A DNA stretch of 38,615 nt from Parashewanella hymeniacidonis (GCF_016900895.1 NZ_JAFEUN010000033.1:1-38615), one strand, 5' to 3'. Positions 17,018 to 27,251 are shown, counted from the first letter of the stretch. Notes: a model not told the origin generated them from the letters alone. Made by a program: numbers and translations.

Positions 17018-17725
17018 TTAAACTGCTCGGTTCAACAGCATTGACTTAATATGGCCAATGGCTTTTGTTGGGTTCAGACCTTTCGGGCAAACATCAACAC
17101 AGTTCATGATACCGTGACAACGGAAAACGCTGTATGCATCATCTAGATCTGATAAGCGTTCTTCAGTTGCAGTATCACGGCTATCAATCAAGAATCGATA
17201 AGCATGTAATAAACCACTTGGGCCTACGAATTTATCAGGGTTCCACCAGAATGATGGGCACGCTGTAGAGCAACATGCACACATAATACATTCATATAAA
17301 CCATCTAAATGCTCACGGTCTTCAATTGACTGAAGGTGCTCACGCGCAGGCTGCTTTTCATCATTGATTAAGAATGGCTTAATCTTCTCATACTGTTTGT
17401 AGAATTGAGTCAAATCTACAATCAAGTCACGAACAACAGGCATGCCTGGTAATGGACGTATTTCAATCTTTTTACCTTTGAAGGTAGAAAGTGGAGTGAT
17501 ACACGCTAATCCGTTTTTACCATTCATGTTCACACCATCTGAACCACAAACACCCTCGCGGCATGAACGACGGAATGCTAATGTCGAATCCTGCTCTTTT
17601 AGAAGTATTAACGCATCCAACACCATCATGTCAGTGCCTTCTTTCACTTCTAACGAGTAATCCTTCATGTAAGGCTTTGTGTCTACATCAGGATTGTATC
17701 GATAAACTGAAAATTCCAACTTCAT
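17018..17725 (-). CDS. sdhB: Succinate dehydrogenase iron-sulfur subunit
   Basis: SdhB carries three Fe-S clusters that pass electrons from FAD in SdhA to quinone. The 235 residues (E. coli 238) show the 2Fe-2S ligands in CREGVCGSDGVNMNGKNGLAC near residues 55-76. The second and third clusters have CIMCACCSTACP (~146-157) and CVDVCPKGLNP near 205. All the expected Cys are present. Sits at the 3' end of sdhCDAB, 11 bases after sdhA, with an intrinsic terminator downstream. Membrane-bound complex II, cytoplasmic side. Confidence 0.98.
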   Translation of the reverse strand: MKLEFSVYRYNPDVDTKPYMKDYSLEVKEGTDMMVLDALILLKEQDSTLAFRRSCREGVCGSDGVNMNGKNGLACITPLSTFKGKKIEIRPLPGMPVVRDLIVDLTQFYKQYEKIKPFLINDEKQPAREHLQSIEDREHLDGLYECIMCACCSTACPSFWWNPDKFVGPSGLLHAYRFLIDSRDTATEERLSDLDDAYSVFRCHGIMNCVDVCPKGLNPTKAIGHIKSMLLNRAV

Positions 17726-17736
17726 CTCAATACTCC

Positions 17737-19503
17737 CTAGTAAGTTCGTTTGATAGGTGGAAACGCTTCACGATGAACAGGAGCCATATTGACATCACGT
17801 TTGTTCATCGATTCAGTTTCTGGGTTAAAGATACTGTGGCATAACCAATTTTCATCATCACGTTCGAGATAATCTTCACGGCTGTGTGCACCACGACTTT
17901 CTGTACGGAAATTAGCCGCATAAGCCGTTGCAATTGCAGTTGCCATCAAGTTATCTAACTCTAAGCACTCGATACGTTGAGTGTTAAACTCTTGAGAGTT
18001 ATCAGATAATTTCGCATTTTCAAGACGTTTGCGAATCGCTTGAAGCTGCTCAAGACCTTCTGCCATTGCTTCACCCGTACGGAATACAGAGAAGTTAAGT
18101 TGCATACATTGTTGAAGATCTTTCTTGATTTGTACTGGATCTTCACCGTCTTTGTTATTTTCCCAACGATTCAGGCGAGCTAAACTAGCATCAATATCAG
18201 CTTGAGATGCTGCTTTAGGATCTGCCGTTTCATCTAACGCTTTACCTAAATGGTGTCCAGCAGCACGACCAAATACAACTAAATCAAGTAGTGAGTTACC
18301 GCCAAGACGGTTAGCACCATGGACAGATACACAGGCAATTTCACCAACTGCAAACAGTCCAGGAATATCTTGCTCTGTACCATCTTCATTCTGATGAATA
18401 ACTTGCCCAGAAACTTTAGTTGGTAAACCACCCATCATATAGTGACAAGTTGGAATTACTGGAATCGGACCATCTGCTGGATCAATATGTGCGAACGTAC
18501 GAGAAAGTTCACAAACACCAGGAAGACGGGCTTCTAACGTTTCTTTACCTAAATGATCAAGTTTTAAGTAAAGGTGTGGGCCAGTAGGGCTGTCTACACC
18601 ACGACCTTCACGAATTTCAGTCATCATAGAGCGTGCAACAACGTCACGAGACGCTAAATCTTTTGCATTCGGTGCATAACGTTCCATGAAACGTTCGCCA
18701 TCTTTATTTAAAAGATAACCACCTTCACCACGACAACCTTCAGTTACTAGTACACCAGCACCAGCAATACCTGTCGGGTGGAACTGCCACATTTCCATGT
18801 CTTGCATTTGAATGCCTGCACGGATTGCCATACCAACACCATCACCAGTATTAATGTGAGCATTAGTAGTTGATGCGAAGATACGACCTGCACCACCAGT
18901 GGCTAATACGGTTGCTTTAGCTTTGAAGTAAACGATTTCACCCGTTTCAATGTCTAAAGCTGTACAACCAACAATCGCACCATCTTCATTTTTAACAAGA
19001 TCTAATGCATACCACTCAGAAAAGACCTCAGTCTTATTCTTAACGTTTTGTTGGTATAAGCAATGAAGCAATGCATGACCTGTACGGTCAGCCGCAGCTG
19101 CAGTACGAGCCGCTTGTTCACCACCAAAATTCTTAGACTGGCCACCAAAAGGTCTTTGATAGATTGTGCCGTTCTCGAAACGAGAAAATGGCAAACCCAT
19201 ATGTTCAAGTTCTATTACTGCTTCTGGACCAGTTTGGCACATGTATTCAATCGCATCTTGGTCACCGATAAAATCAGAACCTTTGACGGTATCGTACATG
19301 TGTTGTTCCCAATGGTCTTCATGGGCATTTCCTAGCGCAACGGTGATGCCACCTTGCGCAGAAACGGTATGAGAACGAGTTGGGAAAACTTTTGATAAAA
19401 GCGCACAGCTTTTACCTTCTTTTGAAATCTGTAAGGCGGCGCGCATACCAGCACCACCTGCGCCGATTACTACGGCATCAAATTCGCGAACTGGAATACT
19501 CAC
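17737..19503 (-). CDS. sdhA: Succinate dehydrogenase flavoprotein subunit
   Basis: SdhA oxidises succinate to fumarate with covalently bound FAD. The 588 residues equal the E. coli length. Visible are the FAD-binding [11 protein letters not shown] near the N-terminus, the covalent-FAD His in [10 protein letters not shown], the active-site stretch GHMMGG-like [11 protein letters not shown], and [13 protein letters not shown]. The start codon is a GTG (19501-19503) immediately after the sdhD stop. It is the largest subunit of complex II, bound to SdhB on the cytoplasmic side. Confidence 0.98.
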   Translation of the reverse strand: MSIPVREFDAVVIGAGGAGMRAALQISKEGKSCALLSKVFPTRSHTVSAQGGITVALGNAHEDHWEQHMYDTVKGSDFIGDQDAIEYMCQTGPEAVIELEHMGLPFSRFENGTIYQRPFGGQSKNFGGEQAARTAAAADRTGHALLHCLYQQNVKNKTEVFSEWYALDLVKNEDGAIVGCTALDIETGEIVYFKAKATVLATGGAGRIFASTTNAHINTGDGVGMAIRAGIQMQDMEMWQFHPTGIAGAGVLVTEGCRGEGGYLLNKDGERFMERYAPNAKDLASRDVVARSMMTEIREGRGVDSPTGPHLYLKLDHLGKETLEARLPGVCELSRTFAHIDPADGPIPVIPTCHYMMGGLPTKVSGQVIHQNEDGTEQDIPGLFAVGEIACVSVHGANRLGGNSLLDLVVFGRAAGHHLGKALDETADPKAASQADIDASLARLNRWENNKDGEDPVQIKKDLQQCMQLNFSVFRTGEAMAEGLEQLQAIRKRLENAKLSDNSQEFNTQRIECLELDNLMATAIATAYAANFRTESRGAHSREDYLERDDENWLCHSIFNPETESMNKRDVNMAPVHREAFPPIKRTY

Positions 19504-19851
19504 TTAAACACCCCACACTGTAAATAAGCCTACCGCTAAATATGCAAAAGCGGTTATGACGAACACAAACTGCAATACACCGCGCAGTGTTGTGCATTTA
19601 ATATAGTCGGTTAACACTTGCCAAATACCAATCCATGCGTGAATTAGTAATGCAATTAAAGCAATCATAGTGAATACTTTCATCGCTAACGAACCAAAAA
19701 ACTCAGACCATACGTCATAAGTTAATGGACCATTACAAGCAATAAACCCAACTAAAAACAGCGTGTAAAGTGCAAGAATAATTGCACTTGCACGAATCAT
19801 TATGAAGTCATGTACGCCACTGCGTCCAAAACTTGCTGCATTGGTTACCAT
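19504..19851 (-). CDS. sdhD: Succinate dehydrogenase membrane anchor subunit
   Basis: SdhD is one of two membrane anchors that bind haem b and quinone. With the ATG at 19849-19851 it has 115 residues, as in E. coli, and starts MVTNAASFGRSGVHDF where E. coli has MVSNASALGRNGVHDF. An in-frame TTG two codons upstream is the alternative start. Three membrane spans are present. The start overlaps the end of sdhC by 7 bases, so translation is coupled. Confidence 0.95.
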   Translation of the reverse strand: MVTNAASFGRSGVHDFIMIRASAIILALYTLFLVGFIACNGPLTYDVWSEFFGSLAMKVFTMIALIALLIHAWIGIWQVLTDYIKCTTLRGVLQFVFVITAFAYLAVGLFTVWGV

Positions 19852-20240
19852 ACCCAAATCCCCACTAATACAGAAACAGCTATTGCTAAAGCAAAACTAA
19901 CTTTTGCTGAAGTAATACCCGATTGCAATTCTTCCCAACGGCCTGTATCCATAATCAAATGGCGAATACCAACGATAAGGTGATACCCCAAGGCTGTTAA
20001 GATGCCCCAATTGATAAACTTAACAATTGGGTTGTTGAATAATGCTTGCAGTTCGGCAAAACTCTCGGCTGAAGCCAAAGAAGAATTTAACATCCAAAGT
20101 AGGATGCCGACGGCAAATAGCATAATTACACCGGAAACACGGTGAAGAATTGACGCAATCGCTGTAGCAGGAAAGCGGATAGTTTGTAAATCTAAATGGA
20201 CAGGTCTTTGCTTTTTCACGTTCTGCTCACTCAGCTCCAT
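19845..20240 (-). CDS. sdhC: Succinate dehydrogenase cytochrome b556 subunit
   Basis: SdhC is the cytochrome b subunit. Its 131 residues (E. coli 129) contain NVKKQRPVHLDLQTIRFP, almost identical to E. coli, then the ASILHRVSG quinone-site helix and the haem-ligand His in GYHLIVGIRH. Three transmembrane segments. The ATG at 20238-20240 is used. It is the first gene of the sdh-suc block; the promoter must lie in the 407-base gap shared with gltA, where an FNR-type site occurs. Confidence 0.97.
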   Translation of the reverse strand: MELSEQNVKKQRPVHLDLQTIRFPATAIASILHRVSGVIMLFAVGILLWMLNSSLASAESFAELQALFNNPIVKFINWGILTALGYHLIVGIRHLIMDTGRWEELQSGITSAKVSFALAIAVSVLVGIWVW

Positions 20241-20647
20241 TGAGCATTTTATTATGTTAACGACTTTTTGCTAAAACACCTTAAAGTTATAGACTACTTA
20301 AAATGCTCTGGCAAAAAAGTCATTCAAATATGCTCTATCTGAAGCCATTAATTACAGGGGTTGAAATCACTCACGATATATACAACTTAGGCTCATGAGA
20401 GCTGTTGCAAAGTATACTCGTCGAAAAAGTCAAATACAAACATCACATAACGCAAATTTAGTTTTTTTGTATATTTTGATATCAATCAAACCAATTTTAT
20501 GTGGCAGTACTATATTTCTTAATACATTTATAATTATTTATTCACATTAAAACGGTTATTTAAATTGGAAGTTCAATTAAAATAGCGTTAAAGTATGGCA
20601 CTTTCTCATGCCACTCTCACACAAGAATGAAGTAAGGAGAACTGGGT
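20241..20647. promoter_or_regulatory. Divergent sdhC-gltA regulatory region
   Basis: This AT-rich non-coding region of 407 bases lies between divergent TCA-cycle genes and must hold both promoters. An exact FNR-type site lies at 20476-20489. For gltA a candidate promoter is TTGGAA at 20565-20570 with TAAAGT at 20589-20594 (18-base spacing), a partial match only. An AGGAGA ribosome-binding site precedes the gltA ATG. No convincing sdhC promoter was found by eye. Confidence 0.6.
20476..20489. promoter_or_regulatory. FNR/ANR-type binding site
   Basis: TTGATATCAATCAA matches the FNR consensus TTGAT-N4-ATCAA at every fixed base, and the symmetric T/A flanks extend it. It lies about 240 bases upstream of the sdhC start and about 165 upstream of the gltA start. 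In E. coli sdhC is known to be repressed by FNR and ArcA under low oxygen; a similar role here is inferred from the site alone. Confidence 0.75.
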
Positions 20648-21934
20648 ATGGCTGATCTAAAAGCCACTTTAAACTTACCAGGAAAAGACTCGTTCGAGCT
20701 GCCTATAAAACAAGGCATCGAAGGCTTTGACGTATTGGATATTAGTAAATTAGGTACACAAGGTTATTTTACTTTTGATCCTGGTTTTCTAGCAACTGCG
20801 TCCTGCGAATCAGCAATTACCTATATTGATGGTGCACAAGGTATCCTTCTACATAGAGGTTACCCGATTGACCAATTAGCAACACAATCTAGCTATTTAG
20901 ATGTATGTTATTTATTGCTAAATGGTGATTTACCTAACAAAGAACAGCATAGCAACTTCGTACAGACTGTGACACAACACACCATGGTTAACGAACAGCT
21001 TTCAACTTTCTTTAAAGGTTTCCGCCGAGATGCTCACCCTATGGCAATGCTATGTGGTGTAACAGGTGCACTTGCTGCGTTTTATCAGGACTCATTAGAT
21101 GTAAACGATGAAAGACACCGTGAAATTGCGGCGTACCGTTTAGTATCTAAAATGCCAACACTTGCAGCGATGTGTTACAAGTATTCCGTTGGTCAACCAT
21201 TCGTTTATCCACGAAATGATCTGAGCTACGCAGGCAATTTTTTGCACATGATGTTTTCTGTACCATGTGAAGAATACCATGTGAATCCAGTAGTTGAACG
21301 TGCTATGGATCGCATTTTCATCCTTCATGCTGATCATGAACAAAATGCTTCTACTTCAACAGTGCGTTTAGCTGGTTCATCTGGTGCTAATCCATTTGCA
21401 TGTATTGCAGCTGGTATTGCATCTTTATGGGGTCCAGCTCACGGCGGTGCTAACGAAGCTTGCCTAAACATGCTTGAAGAAATCGGTAGCGTTGATCGTA
21501 TTCCTGAGTTCATTGCGAAAGCGAAAGACAAGAGTGATCCATTCCGCCTAATGGGCTTTGGTCATCGTGTTTATAAGAACTTTGACCCTCGTGCTAAGGT
21601 TATGCGTGAAACTTGTCATGAAGTTCTTAAAGAGCTTAACATTCAAGATCCTTTACTAGACGTAGCAATGGAACTTGAGCGTATCGCCCTGGAAGATGAA
21701 TACTTCGTGTCTAAGAAATTATACCCAAACGTAGATTTCTACTCAGGTATCATCATGAAAGCAATCGGAATTCCAACAAGCATGTTCACTGTAATGTTTG
21801 CACTAGCTCGTACAGTAGGTTGGATCTCTCATTGGAAAGAAATGCTTGATACTCCAGGACACAAGATTGGTCGCCCACGTCAGTTATATACTGGTTCAGC
21901 GCACCGTGATTTTGTTAAGCTGGAAAAAAGATAG
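20648..21934 (+). CDS. gltA: Citrate synthase, type II (hexameric)
   Basis: GltA condenses oxaloacetate and acetyl-CoA to citrate. The 428 residues match E. coli GltA (427). Catalytic His/Asp motifs are visible: [10 protein letters not shown] (general-acid His) and [14 protein letters not shown], with the catalytic Asp in VDFYSGII. It starts at an ATG preceded by AGGAGA. It is transcribed away from sdhCDAB and ends at a strong bidirectional terminator. Confidence 0.98.
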   Translation: MADLKATLNLPGKDSFELPIKQGIEGFDVLDISKLGTQGYFTFDPGFLATASCESAITYIDGAQGILLHRGYPIDQLATQSSYLDVCYLLLNGDLPNKEQHSNFVQTVTQHTMVNEQLSTFFKGFRRDAHPMAMLCGVTGALAAFYQDSLDVNDERHREIAAYRLVSKMPTLAAMCYKYSVGQPFVYPRNDLSYAGNFLHMMFSVPCEEYHVNPVVERAMDRIFILHADHEQNASTSTVRLAGSSGANPFACIAAGIASLWGPAHGGANEACLNMLEEIGSVDRIPEFIAKAKDKSDPFRLMGFGHRVYKNFDPRAKVMRETCHEVLKELNIQDPLLDVAMELERIALEDEYFVSKKLYPNVDFYSGIIMKAIGIPTSMFTVMFALARTVGWISHWKEMLDTPGHKIGRPRQLYTGSAHRDFVKLEKR

Positions 21935-21947
21935 CTTCTTGTTTCAT

Positions 21948-21975
21948 AAAAAAGGCCTCAGTTGAGGCCTTTTTT
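21948..21975. terminator. Bidirectional intrinsic terminator after gltA
   Basis: AAAAAAGGCCTC and GAGGCCTTTTTT pair perfectly around an AGTT loop, with A/T runs on both sides. It serves both gltA (+) and the convergent transporter operon (-), whose last gene ends at 21991. Confidence 0.9.
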
Positions 21976-21990
21976 ATTGCTTGGGAAAAG

Positions 21991-23238
21991 TTAATCCCTT
22001 TGTAGGGCTACAATCGGATCTAATTCTGCCGCTCTCTTAGCTGGATAATACCCAAACCCAACACCAATAAGCATACACATCCCGAATGAAATCACTATTG
22101 AGAAAAGCGACCAAGCCACAGGCCAATCAGCGACACTCGAAATCACAATTGCAATTAAGAATCCGAGAATCATCCCAATAATTCCACCCGTCGCTGAAAT
22201 CACAGAACTTTCAATCAAAAACTGCATTGCTATGTCTGACTTTTTAGCTCCTAAAGCTCTTAGTAAACCAATTTCGACGGTTCGTTCCAAAATAGTCGCA
22301 AGCATGATATTCATAATACCAATACCACCCACTAACAATGAAATACCAGCAACACACGCCATAACGATATTGAAGATTTGTTGTGTTCTTTGATGCTGGG
22401 CCAGTAATACAGCAGGAACAACAATATCAAAATCTTGCTCACCGTTATGTCTTCTATCTAGCAAATGTTTTAATGCTTGTGCCGCTTGGTTAGGGTTAAC
22501 ACCATTAATCAATTCGAATTTTACTGAATCTAGCTTATCTTCAAGTTTATCAAACTGCATTTTTTTCAATGCTGTCCCTAGAGGAATAAAAATGGTATTG
22601 CGCTCCCCTCCCATCTTTACACCTTGGATCTTTGACTTAACTTCATGCTTGTCAGAGAGAATACCGATCACTGTATACCATTGGTGGTTAATTTTAATGG
22701 GTTGCTCTAGTGCATTACCACTTGGAAACAAACTCCTTGCTGTTTCAGGCCCTAAGATAGCAACTTGCTTGTATTCTTTATTGTCTGCTGATGTAAAATT
22801 CTTCCCCGAGATTAAAGATAACGAACTCAGCTCAAAACAGTTTTCAGTTACAGCAGAAACGGTAGCATCGCTTTGCCCTGAAAAACTGAACAAGCCAAAC
22901 ACTTTTACTTTTTTTTCAGCAGTCCAATTACCAATAAAAGGCAGTGTCTCTTTTGCACTATGAACATCAGACAAGGTTAAACCTAAACTGTGTTCTCTTA
23001 CTGTTTTTAGAGTTTCATTATCAAACTCTCTAGCATTAACGACAATGTTATTCACACCCATTGATTCAATCATTTTCAGAGCTTCTTTCTCAGCTCCCTC
23101 ACCTACACTTAACATGGCAATAACAGCGCCAACGCCAAAAACCATACCGAGTAACGTTAAAAATGTTCTCAATTTGTGGTGTTGCATTTCAACTAATGCG
23201 TGCTGTACGCCTTTAATATAATTGTTCCAATCAATCAT
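21991..23238 (-). CDS. MacB/FtsX-type ABC transporter permease
   Basis: The permease has 415 residues. One transmembrane helix lies at ~25-50 (FLTLLGMVFGVGAVIAM), then a ~230-residue periplasmic MacB-PCD-like domain, then three helices at ~285-310, ~340-365 and ~375-398. That is the four-helix type VII ABC (mechanotransmission) fold; unlike MacB itself, the ATPase is encoded separately at 26565. It is the last gene of the operon and overlaps the third adaptor by four bases (ATGA). With its ATPase and adaptors it would form an export or envelope-remodelling machine across the inner membrane; substrate unknown. Confidence 0.9.
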   Translation of the reverse strand: MIDWNNYIKGVQHALVEMQHHKLRTFLTLLGMVFGVGAVIAMLSVGEGAEKEALKMIESMGVNNIVVNAREFDNETLKTVREHSLGLTLSDVHSAKETLPFIGNWTAEKKVKVFGLFSFSGQSDATVSAVTENCFELSSLSLISGKNFTSADNKEYKQVAILGPETARSLFPSGNALEQPIKINHQWYTVIGILSDKHEVKSKIQGVKMGGERNTIFIPLGTALKKMQFDKLEDKLDSVKFELINGVNPNQAAQALKHLLDRRHNGEQDFDIVVPAVLLAQHQRTQQIFNIVMACVAGISLLVGGIGIMNIMLATILERTVEIGLLRALGAKKSDIAMQFLIESSVISATGGIIGMILGFLIAIVISSVADWPVAWSLFSIVISFGMCMLIGVGFGYYPAKRAAELDPIVALQRD

Positions 23239-24431
23239 AGTTGCTCTCCAGCAGGCTGAGTTAAGGCAATAACTTCTGATTCATTCAAACCCGATGTAAT
23301 TTCAGTCCGATTGAGGTTACGAGCACCTAAGGTGACCTTTCTTTTTTCAAATTCGCCGCCATCTTTAACAAAGACCCAATAATCATCTTCATGTTGAAAT
23401 ACAGATTGACTTGGCACAGCTAACATTCTCTTACTTTCGAGCACTTCAACCTTCGCATTCACTTGTCGCCCTTGTTTCATTAACTCCGGAATGGTTTCAT
23501 TGAGCTGAACCGTGAAATTAAAATAATTAACAGGACTTCCTTTATCTTTTGGTTGAGCTAACGAATCAACTTGAATGACTTCTCCCTCGAACGGTTTATT
23601 CGGGTAAGCGTCCAAATATACTATTGCTTTTAATCCGACCTTCAAGCCAGATGATTCAGACTCTAATGCATACAAAGACGCTTGCATGTTTGAAGTATTC
23701 GGCAACTCACCGATGGTTTGCCCTGAAAAAATAGCGTCTCCAACAGCGGGGTATTCGTCATACCAATTTTTCTTGTAAACAAAAAGTCCATCATGAGCAG
23801 CTTTAATTTCAAGGTTCGCTAAGTTCGTTTCATGTCTGTTAATCTTGGTTTGAATGCCCTTTTGTTTGAGTGTTATCAAAGCTTGTTCGGCATTAGCTTT
23901 TTGATTGTGCTGACCCGTATTCCAATCCAAATAATCCATTTTTGCGTCGAGATAATCTTGATTCCGCATTTGGTCGATAATCTCGATTTTGGTATACACA
24001 CGTTCATCATCACTAAAAAATGTATCTGCTAATTTTCTTTCAGTTGCCGTTACAGACTTATCTTGCAGCAGTTTTTTTCTTGCAATTTCATCTGAACTGG
24101 CCCTCATAGCACCATCGAGTTTTGATCGCTGATTGTCCAACTTATCTTTCTTTAACATGAAAGACGTTCTTTTCGCATCCAAGCGAGCAATTACATCCCC
24201 TTTTTTGACATTCGAGAAGTTCGGCAGAAGCCAAACAAGTGACTGTCTTCCGCGTAAACTATGGGGTGCCGTGATCAAGGTGGATTCGGTTGACTCTAAA
24301 TTACCCTCAGCAGGAATATGAATACCAAAGTCTGATTTTTTAACTTCGATTGTCAGCGTACCTTGCGATTCCGGGTCAGAACATGCGCTTAAAAGCAGTG
24401 CACATAAGGCTGATAATGAAATCATTCTCAT
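23235..24431 (-). CDS. Periplasmic adaptor (HlyD/MacA-like), lipoprotein, third of three
   Basis: The adaptor has 398 residues. A lipoprotein signal ends in Leu-Leu-Ser-Ala-Cys (Cys ~17), so it is probably anchored by lipid. A half-lipoyl/barrel-sandwich segment (KKGDVIARLD) is followed by a long helical-hairpin region (~95-215), the second lipoyl half, a beta-barrel (QASLYALESESSGLKVG) and a membrane-proximal domain. It shares the layout EGNLES...LITAP with the two upstream adaptors, suggesting ancient duplication. Overlaps both neighbours by four bases (ATGA). It may link the permease to an outer-membrane channel of TolC type, which is not in the window. Confidence 0.85.
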   Translation of the reverse strand: MRMISLSALCALLLSACSDPESQGTLTIEVKKSDFGIHIPAEGNLESTESTLITAPHSLRGRQSLVWLLPNFSNVKKGDVIARLDAKRTSFMLKKDKLDNQRSKLDGAMRASSDEIARKKLLQDKSVTATERKLADTFFSDDERVYTKIEIIDQMRNQDYLDAKMDYLDWNTGQHNQKANAEQALITLKQKGIQTKINRHETNLANLEIKAAHDGLFVYKKNWYDEYPAVGDAIFSGQTIGELPNTSNMQASLYALESESSGLKVGLKAIVYLDAYPNKPFEGEVIQVDSLAQPKDKGSPVNYFNFTVQLNETIPELMKQGRQVNAKVEVLESKRMLAVPSQSVFQHEDDYWVFVKDGGEFEKRKVTLGARNLNRTEITSGLNESEVIALTQPAGEQL

Positions 24432-25594
24432 CTCAACACCACCTTATCACCAGCTTCGAGCCCCTTGGAAATTGAAACCATGCTCTCACCCATCTGTTCT
24501 ATTTCGATAAACACTTGAGACGAAGAAAAAAATGTTTCTTTATCTACAGTCGGCAAGCCATTTTCGTAGTAAATAGCAGCTTTCGGTAATAGTAACTGCG
24601 TTTGCGGAGATGACACATCTATCGATATTTTTGCCGTCATTCCCGGTTTCATTATTTGCTGATCTGCGCCTTCAATATCGGCCATTGCATCAAATACAAC
24701 CAGAGGAACATTCGAACTTTTACTTCGAAAAACTTTTCCTAACTGAGAAATTTTTCCTTTAAACTCCTTTTCAGGATTGGCATCTAATCGGATGCTAACT
24801 ACTTGTCCAACTTGCACTCGGTGCGCTTCTATTTCTGGAATTGACATATTGACTTGCATTTCAGTCAAATCTGGAATGCTCACCAACCCCATTCCCGCAT
24901 ACAAAGTGTGCCCTTCTTTTACTTTCTCACCATTAAAATCTTTTTCGTAGACAAGCATGCCTTCTTTTGGCGCTTTGATATTAAAACTCACAATACCTTG
25001 TTGCAGTTCGTTAACTTCAGCCGCCATTTTTTGCTGATCACTTTCTAGCATTAATAAACGTTGCTTTAAGCTTTGCTTTTCTAGATCTAGTAATTGCTGA
25101 GTTAATTTTACTTTTCGCTTTGAGATCAACGCGTCATTTTCATATTTCTTCTTTTCTATTTCAGCCACAGTCTCGTCTGACAATTCAAATTTTCGTTTTG
25201 CTTTTTCATAATTCATCTTTGCTTCAGCAATATTAAGTTTTAATTGCTCAATTTCTTCGAACATTCGAATGCGAGTCGTTTTAATGTCTTGCTTAATCGT
25301 GGCTAATTCAGAAGACTTGTTCTGGAGCCGTTGCATTAATTCTGATGTATCTAACGCTGCAATCGTTTGTCCTTCTTTTACAAAACTGCCTTCAGTCGCC
25401 AAAGTTTTTACTTGATATTGCCAGACTCGATTAACTACTGGAGGGGATACTTGCACAGTATTCGCCGAAACAAGTTCTCCCGTTAAGTTTATATTTTGCG
25501 GCAATAAACCAGTTTCAACCGTAATCACTTTTTCAGAGCCACAACCTTGTAAAGCGAAACACACTAGCAAGCCTGTTAGTAATTGTTTTTGCAT
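24428..25594 (-). CDS. Periplasmic adaptor (HlyD/MacA-like), lipoprotein, second of three
   Basis: The adaptor has 388 residues. A lipobox Ala-Leu-Gln-Gly-Cys ends the signal at residue ~18. The mature part begins with LTGELVSANT and PPVVNRVWQYQV, the same pattern seen in the first adaptor (LTGQLISSKS, NSWRYQIQW). A KEGQTIAALDTSEL half-lipoyl motif, a long charged coiled coil (~85-200) and a barrel-sandwich return (APKEGMLVYEKDF) follow. The start ATG is three bases beyond the end of the first adaptor. A lipid-anchored MacA-like subunit is the best description. Confidence 0.85.
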   Translation of the reverse strand: MQKQLLTGLLVCFALQGCGSEKVITVETGLLPQNINLTGELVSANTVQVSPPVVNRVWQYQVKTLATEGSFVKEGQTIAALDTSELMQRLQNKSSELATIKQDIKTTRIRMFEEIEQLKLNIAEAKMNYEKAKRKFELSDETVAEIEKKKYENDALISKRKVKLTQQLLDLEKQSLKQRLLMLESDQQKMAAEVNELQQGIVSFNIKAPKEGMLVYEKDFNGEKVKEGHTLYAGMGLVSIPDLTEMQVNMSIPEIEAHRVQVGQVVSIRLDANPEKEFKGKISQLGKVFRSKSSNVPLVVFDAMADIEGADQQIMKPGMTAKISIDVSSPQTQLLLPKAAIYYENGLPTVDKETFFSSSQVFIEIEQMGESMVSISKGLEAGDKVVLR

Positions 25595-25597
25595 TTT

Positions 25598-26575
25598 TTA
25601 CAACTCCATCTGCTTTGGTAGAGCCGATACCAGAACACTCATCCCTGGGCTAAGTTCGATATTAGGTTGGTTAGCAAACTCTACTGAAACTTCAAACCAA
25701 CGACTGTTTCCCCATGCGTTTTTTTTATTTGCTTGTGAGCTAATGTTTGTGACTCTAGCATCAAGCTGTTGAGATAAATCCGTATCAAGGTAAACCAGAA
25801 CATCTTGATCAACCTGCAACTTATCAACATCCACCTCATTAACCCAAGCAGTTACTTTTAAGTTATTTAGAGCATAAATATTGGCTACATTGCGACCAAC
25901 CTGCAGGGTATCACCTACCGCTATTTTCTTGTCTTGCCACATATTTCGGCCATAACTCACAGGGCCTTCAATTTCGGCAGCAATGGTAAGCTTTTTCAAT
26001 GAGGTTAAAGTGTTATCCAATTCTAACTGCGCTTTTTCATTGTCGATACGTAACTGCTTCAGTGTCGATGTTTGCTTAGCTAATTCTGACTCTAACTTTT
26101 CCTCAGCTTGCGTTAAGTCATTTTTAGCTTTCATCAAATTGAACTGATTATCGGCATAATCTTTTGCAGAAATATAATCGACAGGAATAGAGGCATCTAG
26201 CTGAGCTTTTTCAAGGTTGAGTTGTTTTTCCTTAAGCTCGAATTTAACTTGAAGTATGGTTTTTTTTAACTGAACCGTTTGACTTTGCTCTTGAGCTTTA
26301 AATCTTAATAAGTTCGCTTTTAGTTGTTCGACTTGGCTATCTATCTGGGTTTTATCGAAAATAACGACGTTATCTCCCACTTTAGCGACCTTACCTTCAT
26401 CAATCATCCATTGAATTTGATATCTCCATGAGTTCCCAGCTTGAGGAACAGAAAATTTTTGTGACTTTGAAGATATTAGTTGCCCTGTTAATAATAGTTT
26501 CGGCTGTATTTCATTTGCATTAACAGCTCCCAATAAGAAATAACCCATTAGCGGTAAAATATAACTACGCAACAT
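25598..26575 (-). CDS. Periplasmic adaptor (HlyD-like), first of three, with cleavable signal
   Basis: The adaptor has 325 residues, clearly shorter than its two siblings. It has a Sec signal peptide ending Val-Asn-Ala (~21) and no lipobox, so unlike the others it appears soluble. It keeps the LTGQLISSKS and KVGDNVVIFDKTQI signature, a coiled-coil pair (~80-185) and a closing lipoyl/barrel region. It ends early, without the C-terminal membrane-proximal domain of full MacA proteins. Starts at an ATG 11 bases inside the ATPase gene. Its difference in anchoring argues for a distinct position in the assembly. Confidence 0.8.
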   Translation of the reverse strand: MLRSYILPLMGYFLLGAVNANEIQPKLLLTGQLISSKSQKFSVPQAGNSWRYQIQWMIDEGKVAKVGDNVVIFDKTQIDSQVEQLKANLLRFKAQEQSQTVQLKKTILQVKFELKEKQLNLEKAQLDASIPVDYISAKDYADNQFNLMKAKNDLTQAEEKLESELAKQTSTLKQLRIDNEKAQLELDNTLTSLKKLTIAAEIEGPVSYGRNMWQDKKIAVGDTLQVGRNVANIYALNNLKVTAWVNEVDVDKLQVDQDVLVYLDTDLSQQLDARVTNISSQANKKNAWGNSRWFEVSVEFANQPNIELSPGMSVLVSALPKQMEL

Positions 26576-27251
26576 CCTCCCCCCTCAACTCCACTGACTG
26601 CACCAAACCATCTCGCATTCGAATGACACGCTGAGCATAAGCAGCTACTTCATCTTCATGTGTGACTAAAACAATGGTTTGCCCTGATTTATGTAGCTCA
26701 GTAAACAATTCCATAATTTCGACAGAAGTCTTCGAATCCAAAGCACCTGTAGGCTCGTCAGCAAGAAGAATGCTTGGTTTATTGATTAACGCTCTCGCAA
26801 TTGCAACTCTCTGCCTTTGTCCACCAGATAATTGATTTGGCCTATGGTGAGCTCGGCTTTTTAACCCAACTCGATCTAAAAGCTGTAAACCATAATCCAT
26901 ATCAGTGTGTTGTGGTTCTGAAAATCTCAAAGGAAGAAGTACATTGTCTAATGCTGAGAGTCTGGGCAGGAGGTGAAAACTTTGAAAAACAAAACCAACA
27001 GATTGATTACGAAACGATGAAAGCTCATCATCATTCAAATCTTTGACATTGTTTCCACTAAGGAAGTACTCGCCACTGCTAGGCTTGTCTAAACAACCAA
27101 TAATATTCATGAGTGTTGATTTGCCAGAACCTGATGGCCCCATAATGGCTACAAACTCGTTTTTATTAATTTCTACATCAACGCCTGCGAGAGCGGATAC
27201 TTGTTGCTCCCCCATCTTATAATGCTTTTGTAGCGACTTGATTTTTATCAT
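26565..27251 (-). CDS. ABC transporter ATPase (LolD/MacB-ATPase type)
   Basis: The ATPase has 228 residues and energises the permease at 21991. All motifs are intact: Walker A GPSGSGKST (residues 38-46), Q-loop, signature LSGGQRQRVAIARAL, Walker B ILLADEPTGALD and the switch His in LVTHE. It belongs to the LolD/MacB subfamily. The ATG at 27251 gives the family-typical start MIKIKSLQKHY. An upstream in-frame ATG at 27284 would add 11 poorly conserved residues. First gene of the five-gene operon, overlapping the first adaptor by 11 bases. Confidence 0.95.
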   Translation of the reverse strand: MIKIKSLQKHYKMGEQQVSALAGVDVEINKNEFVAIMGPSGSGKSTLMNIIGCLDKPSSGEYFLSGNNVKDLNDDELSSFRNQSVGFVFQSFHLLPRLSALDNVLLPLRFSEPQHTDMDYGLQLLDRVGLKSRAHHRPNQLSGGQRQRVAIARALINKPSILLADEPTGALDSKTSVEIMELFTELHKSGQTIVLVTHEDEVAAYAQRVIRMRDGLVQSVELRGEDVA

